Source: Bin55 sp965203735 | GTDB taxonomy: Bacteria; Pseudomonadota; Gammaproteobacteria; Pseudomonadales; Azotimanducaceae | Reading direction: 5' to 3' | Assembly (NCBI GenBank): GCA_965203735.1 | Contig: OZ241909.1 | Coordinates: forward strand, 1,984,001-2,048,000 | DNA: 64,000 nt | Shown here: piece after piece, positions 17,697-25,366 of the stretch | Numbering within the stretch: the stretch's first letter is position 1 | How the letters are laid out: each line of letters begins with the position of its first letter | Position numbers and translations under genes: made by a program | Notes under the pieces: generated by a model | Databases searched by the model: none | What the model saw: the letters and a program-made list of their open reading frames with translations, nothing else | What the model was told of the DNA's origin: nothing

Positions 17697-19517
17697 TCAC
17701 TCGTTTTCATTTGGCTGAATCAGTCCTTTCAAGTACATGATCTGTTCATCCGTCAAATTTGTGCGCTCTCGGTAGTTCCATACAGTAGTCGCCACGTATT
17801 TACGTATCGCCTCACTTGGAAGTCGATGAATGCTGTCGACCAGTTGACGGGGGTTCAGTACTACCCAGTAGTGGGCTAACGTCCCAAAGTACTCGACTCT
17901 GGAGGACTCCGGTAGGTCCCGAGCGAGTTCGATAGCTTTGTCGGGTTGGTTGAACTCGATAAGTGTTATTCCCAATCTTCGCAAGGCATCCAATTTCCGT
18001 GAAGAATCAACTACTTCCAGCACATCGAGCGCTGAATCGAACTTGCCGTTCGATGAAAGGGCGGTTAGCACTTCAACTTCCAGTTGAGCTATGGCATTCG
18101 CATCGACTTCTTGATGTTCTCGAAGGGTAGGACTACGGAGCAATTCGATAGCCTTTTCTGTATTTGCGTCAGCAAGTAGCGGCAGCGCAATACTCAGGAG
18201 TTTCAAGTGATCCACGTCGATGTCCCGATCCTCGACAAGAATCCACTCAACTGCTTCGATCGGATTGGTGCGTGCCCAAAATGCGACTAGACGTTCAGAC
18301 GCGAAAGCGACGTCTTCTGCTTGTGACGCCATCCGACCTAGTTGATCAAGGGCTTCTAGAGGTTGGTGGTGTCTAGCCAGTTCACCTATTGCCCAACCAA
18401 TTGAGTTGCTCTTATGTGTTTCCGGAATTAGCTGGATATTGTTTAGGAGATCCCGTGGCCTCGATCGAGCCCAGATATTGAAGAGCTTCCTGAGTTGCTC
18501 TGATTGCGCCCGTAGATCGGTAGTTTCGCTGATTGCGTCATATGCGTCTTTGGGATTGAGTGCCACCCACGTCCAAAGGATTGGTTCGTAGAAGGTTGAT
18601 CTCAAGTTGCTAGGCAGTTTCAAGCATTCCGCCCAGACCTCCCTAGGATTGTCCTGGACCAATTGCTGAATGATGGCTCGAAGGAGTTGGAGTTTGTAGC
18701 TTTGCGTATAGCTTCGCGTACCGTTCAACGCTTTAAGTAGTGGTAAATAGGCGTCAGATCCCTCTTGGTATACCCAGTTCGTCGCTAGTTCGGCAAGCAG
18801 AGAAGTTTGTGCGTAGTCGTCGACTTCGTCGTCAAGGAGCAACTGCAGGGCAACCTGAGGCTGATGCGAATGGTGCACCGCTTTTTCTTCGCTGATGACG
18901 AGTTTCGCGAGAATCTCGAATCCGTGGGACTCCGCAAGCGTCAATCGTTGAGCATCAGTTAGATCGTCCCGACGCGACAAAATGCTGGTAATTGCATTGT
19001 GCTTCAATGATCCCTCGAGTGAATTCGCGATTTCGATAGCTTCCTCAAGGTTCTGTACGGACCACTCACCGAAAACTTGCCCGACCAAATCCCCCCAACG
19101 GTAGCGCTTTGTGCGCCACACTTGCTCGAGCGCAGCATGCGGATCCCGTCGAGCAAGTTCACCCAAAGCATGTTCCTGGACTAGCTGAGATTGCCGATCC
19201 ACAGTCGTCTCACGTACTTCATCCAACAGCTGTATGATCTGTTCGACGCCCATGTTTTCGAGAGTCTGCACAAGACGTTGGCGTTTCAGGGAAGGACTTT
19301 CAACCAGGGAAGTCTGATTACTTTGATACGCTGTCGATTGATGAGGTTTCTCAAACTGCCTTTCTGCAGGTTCTTTGAAGGAGCTATCAAGAAATGGAAA
19401 GTCAATCAGACGATCGACTAGGAGGCAAAGAGTGAGACCGAGACATCCTCCAATCAAGACCCCTACCACTCGCATGGCGTTCTTGGATTCGAATCTCACA
19501 AGATTGGATTCGCACAT
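17697..19517 (-). CDS. Membrane-anchored alpha-helical repeat protein, paralogue B
   Basis: A 606-aa paralogue of the adjacent 619-aa protein. It has one N-terminal transmembrane segment (about residues 16-36, VVGVLIGGCLGLTLCLLV), a hydrophilic linker, and helical repeats with the same spacing and motifs: 'LARRDPHAALEQVWRTKRYRWGDLV' followed by 'FGEWSVQNLEEAIEIA' aligns with 'LARLSPSRALDKIW' and 'FGEWAVMDFEKALEQA' of its neighbour; RPRDLLNNIQLIPET matches QPRDLLGSLTLLPAE. A periplasmic protein-protein interaction role is inferred. Divergence between the two copies is substantial, so the duplication is old. Start chosen at 19517 is the first codon giving an intact anchor. The family is unnamed to me. 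Confidence 0.8.
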   Translation of the reverse strand: MCESNLVRFESKNAMRVVGVLIGGCLGLTLCLLVDRLIDFPFLDSSFKEPAERQFEKPHQSTAYQSNQTSLVESPSLKRQRLVQTLENMGVEQIIQLLDEVRETTVDRQSQLVQEHALGELARRDPHAALEQVWRTKRYRWGDLVGQVFGEWSVQNLEEAIEIANSLEGSLKHNAITSILSRRDDLTDAQRLTLAESHGFEILAKLVISEEKAVHHSHQPQVALQLLLDDEVDDYAQTSLLAELATNWVYQEGSDAYLPLLKALNGTRSYTQSYKLQLLRAIIQQLVQDNPREVWAECLKLPSNLRSTFYEPILWTWVALNPKDAYDAISETTDLRAQSEQLRKLFNIWARSRPRDLLNNIQLIPETHKSNSIGWAIGELARHHQPLEALDQLGRMASQAEDVAFASERLVAFWARTNPIEAVEWILVEDRDIDVDHLKLLSIALPLLADANTEKAIELLRSPTLREHQEVDANAIAQLEVEVLTALSSNGKFDSALDVLEVVDSSRKLDALRRLGITLIEFNQPDKAIELARDLPESSRVEYFGTLAHYWVVLNPRQLVDSIHRLPSEAIRKYVATTVWNYRERTNLTDEQIMYLKGLIQPNENE

Positions 19518-19723
19518 CGAATGACCAGAATTGTTAGATCGTACACGAAATCTCTACCTTACAACCGAGTGACAACGACATGACTAAGGCTAGAAAGAGT
19601 TTGACTTGGAACTAATCTAAAGGACTTCCGCTCTTCGTAGCGTCGCCACAGTCTGGATCTGCAACGCCAAACAATCTCACTGTTCGAGTAGACGCTTTCT
19701 TGTCAAATTAGCCGTAGTGTCGA

Positions 19724-21358
19724 CTACCACTCATTTTCGCGACGCGACGACTCTCGAATCAGAATATTTTGGATTTCCCGGCAACGCTCCACATGAATGT
19801 AGGGAATACGTAGCATGCACTTTGGAATATTAAGGGGCAGATATGCCGCCACATCGACGTTGAGTGTGGCCATGTGCAATCGTCGATCAAATAGGTTCTG
19901 AGTGAGTTTGACAGATTGAATTTTGTCGAATGGAACAATTGTCCACGAGCGACTCCACCATCCTTTCCGGTACATGATTGCGTTGTCGATCAGTTGGTAG
20001 CGGAGACTCCTTGCATACAACTTCGAGACCAAGACAGCCCACAACACTAAGAAGACCGTTATCGCCAGAAGCCACAAGCTCACTAGAGCAAAGATTACGG
20101 TGAATGCGACCACATAGACCAAGTGAAGGTTAAGCCGGCGTTTCCAGACTCGGGACACATTAATCGTCTCCCACGACTCATTCTCAAAGTCTACATTTGG
20201 TGGCAGGACACGCCTCGTAATCTCACGAGTCTTATCAGACGGAATCAAGGGAGCAAGCCAATTTGAAAGCAAGAAAAGCTGACTTTGTTGCGCCTCAAAC
20301 GCAGGTAGAGCTGAAGTGCCAAACCAAATGGACTCACGTCCGAAGAGACGTGAACGAATAGTGCTGATAATCTTGATCGCTTGTAAGCGGTGTAGTGGAG
20401 TGTTTTGTACTGCACGAATGAACAGTCCTGATTCACCTCTCAAGATCGTATCGTTCAGAGTAAGTCGGAATTTGAAAAACTGAACAATAGCAAGAACTAG
20501 AGAAATGATCGACAAGATCACTAAGAACACGCACACAACGGTGGCAAGAAACAAGACTAGCTCCCAAGTTTCGACACTGTCCAATATCGAAATCTCAACC
20601 CAAGGAATCAAACCGCCCAAAAACGTCATGTCAATGGGTCCGACGGCAAGACTGAATTTCATGGAATCACCCAACAGAGATCCCAATTGACTGAATCGAG
20701 ACACGAGAAACGTAGCGATGACTGACAAGATCACTGCGGTCCGATTTCGAACAAAGCTGAGTTTGCAACACTCTAGTATGGACATACTGTGCAGGAGCGT
20801 ACTGTCATGCGCTTTGGTCTCATCGGATCCTTCAACAGCCCCTTCAGACACTATAGAGTTTGTTTGCCGTTCCTGGTAGTTACTCAAGAGTTGGCTCAAT
20901 TCTTCAGCAACGGAGGGCTGGACGGAGCGGAGGTCAATTTCTGCAAACATCGTGCTCCGAGTCTGAAGGTTGATGCGCACAGTTCCAAAAAGTCTATGCA
21001 GCGGAGACTTTGTCGAGTCAAGGCCGTGGAGCATCGCGTAACGAACGACCGTATCGTTAACCTCAAACAGTCCTCTTCGTACTACTAGTCGGTCGTCGTG
21101 AAATTGGAAACGATACGAATAGTGGCGTAGAAGAAGAAACACAAAAATAGGCACGTACAAGAAAACATTTGTGATCAAGAAGGTCAAGATGCCGATCAAG
21201 ACAAATCTACGGGAAATATCTGGGGTAGGTACAGTAGCAAGAATGAACAAAAAGATTCCAACGAATCCAACCGGCGGCATCATCAGCCACTTCGAGTGAA
21301 GCATGTGAGTGTGATGCAGTCGACGCCACGCGTCGTTCTCACTACGTTTCGGAAACAT
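19724..21358 (-). CDS. YdbT-like membrane protein with three bacterial PH (bPH2) domains
   Basis: A 544-aa integral membrane protein. Three copies of the bPH2 domain alternate with pairs of transmembrane helices; their shared cores read DDRLVVRRGLFEVNDTVV...HGLDSTKSPLHRLFG, NDTILRGESGLFIRAVQNTPLHRLQAIKI and DNAIMYRKGWWSRSWTIVPFDKIQSV. This is the arrangement of E. coli/Bacillus YdbT. The ATG at 21358 overlaps the end of the YdbS-like gene by 17 bp, so the pair is translationally coupled. YdbS/YdbT homologues are membrane proteins of uncertain function, in some Firmicutes affecting antibiotic sensitivity. Confidence 0.9.
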   Translation of the reverse strand: MFPKRSENDAWRRLHHTHMLHSKWLMMPPVGFVGIFLFILATVPTPDISRRFVLIGILTFLITNVFLYVPIFVFLLLRHYSYRFQFHDDRLVVRRGLFEVNDTVVRYAMLHGLDSTKSPLHRLFGTVRINLQTRSTMFAEIDLRSVQPSVAEELSQLLSNYQERQTNSIVSEGAVEGSDETKAHDSTLLHSMSILECCKLSFVRNRTAVILSVIATFLVSRFSQLGSLLGDSMKFSLAVGPIDMTFLGGLIPWVEISILDSVETWELVLFLATVVCVFLVILSIISLVLAIVQFFKFRLTLNDTILRGESGLFIRAVQNTPLHRLQAIKIISTIRSRLFGRESIWFGTSALPAFEAQQSQLFLLSNWLAPLIPSDKTREITRRVLPPNVDFENESWETINVSRVWKRRLNLHLVYVVAFTVIFALVSLWLLAITVFLVLWAVLVSKLYARSLRYQLIDNAIMYRKGWWSRSWTIVPFDKIQSVKLTQNLFDRRLHMATLNVDVAAYLPLNIPKCMLRIPYIHVERCREIQNILIRESSRRENEW

Positions 21359-21854
21359 CTTCGCTCTGATCAGGTTCGTGGGGTACGATCTTGCTGAGCA
21401 TTTCATTGGCTAGATCGAGGTCCAAGTACTTCACTGCTACTGCGAAGGAAGTAGGTCCTGCGGTGTGAACTGTTAGAGTCGCCAATCCAACAATACGTTC
21501 AAACGGACCTCTAGCAACTTCAGCGTGTTGTACTCGGTTAAGCGGGACGGCTGTGTGTCTATACCAAATCACTCCTTCGCGACTATGCAAACATTGCTCA
21601 TCCAATTTGTAGGAACGAAAGAAGTGTCCTACAACAGTCAAGACTAGAGACCAGACAAAAGCCACTAGTAATACAGGGATCAGCGGGAAACTATCCAAGT
21701 CCCAGGAAACTCCTAATAGTCCAAGAGAAAAACGTATCCAGAAACTCGCGATGCAGAGCACGACGAATATCCCGCAACACCCGCAAACGGCGGCAATGAG
21801 CGCTTTGGGTCCGAGACGGAAAAATAGATCAGAATCGTCTAGGGATTGGTTCAT
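21342..21854 (-). CDS. YdbS-like membrane protein with one bPH2 domain
   Basis: A 170-aa protein with two N-terminal transmembrane helices (about residues 16-36 and 45-68) and one bPH2 domain (LHSREGVIWYRHTAVPLNRVQHAEVARGPFERIVGLATLTVHTAG). The size and the overlap with the downstream YdbT-like gene identify the conserved ydbS-ydbT pair. The ATG at 21854 is preferred over a TTG two codons upstream. Function of the pair is not established; it is a membrane component. Confidence 0.88.
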   Translation of the reverse strand: MNQSLDDSDLFFRLGPKALIAAVCGCCGIFVVLCIASFWIRFSLGLLGVSWDLDSFPLIPVLLVAFVWSLVLTVVGHFFRSYKLDEQCLHSREGVIWYRHTAVPLNRVQHAEVARGPFERIVGLATLTVHTAGPTSFAVAVKYLDLDLANEMLSKIVPHEPDQSEDVSET

Positions 21855-21977
21855 CCACAACTATTCATCCACATACGGATGGAAGTACGCTGTCGACATT
21901 AGCTTCTTGAATTCGTTAGCGATCGAAAAACAGAGAACTAGGATGCATCATCGACATCCTAGCCTGCCAAATTCAGA

Positions 21978-23540
21978 CTAAGATTCGATTTTCTTTGACA
22001 CTGGTATTGACCCCATTGGTCCACTAGCCCAGCCATGAAACGCTGACGTGAACATACCTGCTTCAGACCCTGCGAAAACTAGATGAATGTTTTTGGTTGA
22101 CGCAAATTTTGGAACAGGTTGGTCCAACGCTTCAGCGCTTAAGTTCTCGATGCGCTTTGCCGGTATTCCGACTGGACAGTCGTCCTCTTCTACTAGGTCT
22201 CGAAGTGGGACGGAAGACGCTGATTGAATGTGATCTCGTACATCTTGTTTCTTCCACTCGCTACGAGCGAATGTGTCTCCGTGCTCAGGACTGACGACCA
22301 ACAGTGTGTCCCCAGCGCGATGTGACTTTATGTGATGCTGAGCTCGAAGCGAGAGACCCATGCTTGTTGCCAGCTGTTTGCCTTGCCTCGATGCCTGATC
22401 GACGATTAGAGCAGGACCACCAGACATTGCAAATAACGAGACAACCGAGTCGTTGAGATCGAATCCACGTTCCACGTGAAGCGGTTCCCAAGGGCTTCGT
22501 TCCTCCCACTCAGCAAAGCACATCGTGTACTTCATCGGACTTCCAAGTGTTGTTCGCTCTGTTCCACCTGGTCTAGCTCCACCAATGTTCCGAATAGCAA
22601 GCCTTAATGCTCTTCCAATCGACGCGTTCGCTCGATTCCCTTGTCCCAAGACAGACATCCCCATGCCCATGCCAATTTCGTGCCGGATTGGTCCATTGAT
22701 AACCATGACCGGCGATGCACCCATTGTGGTTGCAAACACGCCGTGACCGTTGAACTCACCGGTACAAACAGCCTCGAGGGCAGTAATAACGACCGGCATG
22801 TACTCGGGTTTACACCCTGCTAGCACCGCGTTAATTGCAACTTTCTCAACGGTTGCAGGGGCCAAATTTGGCGGAACAACCGCAACTTCCTCCTGTGGAT
22901 CCCGCTTAGTTCCAGAAAGCATCTTGAGTACCCGTTCAGGAGTAGGAGGTACGACGGGCAAACCGTCCGTAAATCCTTGGTCGAACATAAACTCGTGCAC
23001 ATCGTCCTGAAGACCGATTTCAATTTTTCGCGCACGAAGCGGGTTGTTCTCAGATTCGGCGAGAAGACGTTCACCAATGACCGGATCTTGAGTCAGCGAA
23101 CCACATCCGGGACGCCAATCGGGTAAGGCAGACCAATCGATATCGACCATCGGAAAATGTTTCCAATAGAAGGACTGCCACTCGTTCTTGTCAAATCCAG
23201 TCAAACTGTCTATTTCTTGACCGCTGTCGTCACAAAGAATCACCAACGGTACTGTTTCAACTCCGAAAGCAAAGGAGACCTTTAGTATCGAGTCATCGAG
23301 AATAGTCGCGGAAGGTCTGAATTTGTCGCGGAGTACTTGGTTACCTTCGGCGGTTTGACCTGGCAACAGCACCCTAGTGTCGCTTTCTCGTGAAATCGTG
23401 TCTACAACAGGAAGTACAAGATTGCAAGTGGGACAATCTTCCTTTACGAAACAAAGTAGAGTCGTTGTTCCGTTCGGAAACGTGTGATCGACTCCTTCGA
23501 GATCTCGAAGGGAAAAGTCGGGAAGGGGATTCGCACGCAT
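21978..23540 (-). CDS. Thioredoxin-like protein fused to a large uncharacterised domain
   Basis: A 520-aa protein. Residues about 1-125 have an AhpC/TlpA-type thioredoxin fold with a CxxC-type active site (FVKEDCPTCN, about residues 34-43) and the cis-Pro region (VETVPLVIL). A linker with WRPGCGSLTQD follows. From about 180 onward is a conserved but, to me, unnamed domain containing DGLPVVPPTPERV, PPNLAPATVEKVAINAVLAGC, NGPIRHEIGMGMG and RANASIGRALRLAIRNIGGARPG. The ATG at 23540 is 2 bp after the stop of the RraA-like gene; a TTG 30 bp upstream is an alternative. The C-terminal domain looks enzymatic. Redox function is inferred; a link with the UGSC selenoprotein further along the same strand is only suggestive. 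Confidence 0.8.
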   Translation of the reverse strand: MRANPLPDFSLRDLEGVDHTFPNGTTTLLCFVKEDCPTCNLVLPVVDTISRESDTRVLLPGQTAEGNQVLRDKFRPSATILDDSILKVSFAFGVETVPLVILCDDSGQEIDSLTGFDKNEWQSFYWKHFPMVDIDWSALPDWRPGCGSLTQDPVIGERLLAESENNPLRARKIEIGLQDDVHEFMFDQGFTDGLPVVPPTPERVLKMLSGTKRDPQEEVAVVPPNLAPATVEKVAINAVLAGCKPEYMPVVITALEAVCTGEFNGHGVFATTMGASPVMVINGPIRHEIGMGMGMSVLGQGNRANASIGRALRLAIRNIGGARPGGTERTTLGSPMKYTMCFAEWEERSPWEPLHVERGFDLNDSVVSLFAMSGGPALIVDQASRQGKQLATSMGLSLRAQHHIKSHRAGDTLLVVSPEHGDTFARSEWKKQDVRDHIQSASSVPLRDLVEEDDCPVGIPAKRIENLSAEALDQPVPKFASTKNIHLVFAGSEAGMFTSAFHGWASGPMGSIPVSKKIES

Positions 23541-23542
23541 CT

Positions 23543-24259
23543 CTAGTGGATTTCGGCTTGTTTCCCCCAAGCGCGTCTTAATGCTTCGAAATCAAAACCA
23601 GGTTGTTGAGCAGCTTCGATGACAACGGATTCCACACGTGCAATACGTTCTGCTGCTGCTGGAACGCCAGATGCAGCATCTGATGGAATTACGACAGCGC
23701 CATGCTGGTCCGCATGTACAAGATCGCCGTCGCTTACTTTCATTCCCGATACCTCGACATCCTCGCCAAAACTAACTACGTGGACAAATGCGTGGGAGGG
23801 GCCAATCCTATCGGCCAACATCTGAAATCCTTCGGCAGCATCTGGTACATCGCGAACGCTTCCATCCGTAATGACACCTAAGCACCCGAGCCCGAAGTGA
23901 ATATTGCTGTTGACCTCACCCCAAAAAGCACCATAGCCACGAGAGTCGTCAAGATCCTGAATGATGACAATCGAAGGCTTGGGACCTGAATCGATATAAG
24001 AGTAGTACTGCTGACCCAAGTTTCGAGTCGATGAACTTCGATCTTGCGGCTGCATCGCTCTGATTGTGGCGGTGCGCGCGTAGCCAACCATACTGCCAAG
24101 TTCAGGTCTCGTGCAAACGAGCGGTTCAGTCGTGTACCCGTAGCCACGTCTGCTTGGCGCGACAGATTCCAACGCATTACACACCGTTGGAGTATCTAGG
24201 CTACGGAGTTTATCAAGTGTCGCTTGGTCGATCTGTGACATTTGGGTATGGCTCGGCAT
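23543..24259 (-). CDS. RraA-like family protein (possible aldolase/decarboxylase)
   Basis: A 238-aa RraA-like protein. The family fold is shown by LDTPTVCNAL at the start, FWGEVNSNIHFGLGCLGVITDGSVRDVPD in the middle (the metal/pyruvate-binding DGxxRD) and VSDGDLVHADQHGAVVIPSDAA near the end. Members include 4-hydroxy-4-methyl-2-oxoglutarate/oxaloacetate aldolases and regulator of RNase E A; the genomic context (next to an uncharacterised metabolic gene rather than menaquinone genes) favours the aldolase-like branch. Start ATG at 24259; a second in-frame ATG lies 18 bp downstream. It overlaps into a 2-bp junction with the thioredoxin-like gene and is likely co-transcribed with it. Confidence 0.88.
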   Translation of the reverse strand: MPSHTQMSQIDQATLDKLRSLDTPTVCNALESVAPSRRGYGYTTEPLVCTRPELGSMVGYARTATIRAMQPQDRSSSTRNLGQQYYSYIDSGPKPSIVIIQDLDDSRGYGAFWGEVNSNIHFGLGCLGVITDGSVRDVPDAAEGFQMLADRIGPSHAFVHVVSFGEDVEVSGMKVSDGDLVHADQHGAVVIPSDAASGVPAAAERIARVESVVIEAAQQPGFDFEALRRAWGKQAEIH

Positions 24260-24455
24260 CCGGAAACGCCCATATTAACAAGTTGCAGAAGAGCGCTCAG
24301 CACCTTCGAGTTTCTCAGTGGATGCTTCTGTTAAGGCATGCTCAATTCATATAATCAATCACCTCAATTAAATTGATTGTTGGAGCTGAACTAAGCAGCC
24401 TTGGATAGGTCTGAGTATTGGCTGCAACTGGGAGATTGTCTAAAGAGATATCGGA

Positions 24456-24532
24456 GGGTGTTTAGCTCAGTCCGGGAGAGCGATGGCCTTACAAGCCATA
24501 GGTCGTAGGTTCGATCCCTACAACACCCACCA
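24456..24532 (+). tRNA. tRNA-Val (anticodon UAC)
   Basis: A complete cloverleaf: acceptor GGGTGTT pairs with AACACCC, D-stem GCTC/GAGC, anticodon stem ATGGC/GCCAT closing the loop CTTACAA (anticodon TAC), T-arm with GGTTCGATCC, and CCA encoded in the DNA. It is followed 7 bp later by tRNA-Asp, so the two are processed from one transcript. Confidence 0.96.
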
Positions 24533-24539
24533 ACTATAC

Positions 24540-24617
24540 GGAGCGGTAGTTCAGTAGGTTTAGAATACCAGCCTGTCACGCTGGGGGTCGCGGGTTCGAG
24601 CCCCGTCCGCTCCGCCA
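24540..24617 (+). tRNA. tRNA-Asp (anticodon GUC)
   Basis: Acceptor GGAGCGG pairs with CCGCTCC; the anticodon stem CCAGC/GCTGG closes the loop CTGTCAC (anticodon GTC); the T-arm has GGTTCGAGCCC and an encoded CCA. Val(UAC)-Asp(GUC) tandems are common in gammaproteobacteria, in line with the rest of the window. Confidence 0.96.
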
Positions 24618-25028
24618 CTCTCCTCACTTGTTCTTGGATTTCCAAAGCGACCTATGGTGAGCTACGTAAGTGTGCTCTAACCCGAACACGTTCACTAATG
24701 AGATCCATGATTCGATCCACTGGATTATTGGCGGGTTTTAGATCCGTGACCAGTCATGAACCAGTGCAAGATACTCTTTGACAAGACACTTGCCTTGGGT
24801 GAATCTCGTCTCTACAGTCGGAGAGATTGTGAATCACAGGATTAGAGAATTTTTCAACTCAGCCAAGATAGTGAATTATTGTGTAGAAATTTGTTATTTG
24901 GATGCTTAATTAAATACCCACATACTTGGTAACAGCAAAGCTGGCTTCAATTGCGCTAGACTGGCTGGATTTGTCACTTTTCGAAACATCAAAGCGATAA
25001 AACTGTGGTAGTGTCTTAGCGCTTTCGT

Positions 25029-25057
25029 TTGGCACGAGCCTACACTTCGTCTATAAT
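25029..25057 (+). promoter_or_regulatory. Sigma70-type promoter upstream of the second TonB receptor gene
   Basis: TTGGCA at 25029-25034 and TATAAT at 25052-25057 with an exact 17-bp spacer. The -10 box is a perfect consensus match and the -35 differs at one base. Transcription would begin near 25064, giving a leader of about 300 nt before the ATG at 25367. Confidence 0.7.
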
Positions 25058-25139
25058 CACATACGCGTTACGGTAAATCGTACGTTGCATGACAATCATG
25101 TGAATTCAAAGCGTATGCCAAATCTAGGCAATATTCAAT

Positions 25140-25180
25140 CCCTTTGAGTTCAAGGGGAGGCAACGCTAATAGCTGTTGCC
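25140..25180 (+). promoter_or_regulatory. Two adjacent stem-loops in the long 5' leader
   Basis: Stem 1 (25140-25157): CCCTTTG/CAAGGGG closing AGTT. Stem 2 (25159-25180): GGCAAC-GCT paired with AGC-GTTGCC around a 3-nt loop, with one bulged base. They are separated by a single base, and the run between the stems is GGGGAGG. No T-tract follows, so they are not a terminator. They could be part of an RNA switch, a translational regulator or a stabiliser. Confidence 0.45.
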
Positions 25181-25366
25181 GCGCATCAAAATTGAGTGTT
25201 GAATTGTCTCCTCTCCCTCCGGATAGAAGCAGTCTGATGTTCTTTGGTGCTAGCTAGTCATCGAATGTCAAAGAGCGCAACAATAAGGCGTACCGGCGTT
25301 TAGAAATGAAAGTCACTGCAATTGAACTGTAGTAATCCAATCAGAACAACTAACTGAGGAAACAAC

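Larger units (their letters stand above)
24618..25366. other. Long intergenic region: promoter and structured leader of the second TonB receptor gene
   Basis: 749 bp without a convincing gene. The first 400 bp, after the tRNAs, are AT-rich with nothing recognisable. From 25029 there is a strong sigma70-type promoter, then about 300 nt of untranslated leader containing two strong stem-loops (25140-25180) before the receptor ATG. No known riboswitch consensus was recognised. Confidence 0.6.

Noticed and set aside
24456..24617. The tRNA pair as a selenocysteine tRNA or an integration hotspot
   Set aside because: Anticodons are UAC (Val) and GUC (Asp), not UCA, and no integrase or attachment-site duplication lies beside them.
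24391..24645. 84-aa minus-strand ORF across the tRNA region
   Set aside because: It is antisense to the two tRNA genes and its peptide is of the well-known type produced by translating tRNA genes; the tRNAs explain the sequence.
25140..25180. Leader hairpins as an intrinsic terminator
   Set aside because: No T-tract follows and the hairpins lie between a strong promoter and the gene; attenuation is possible but not supported.
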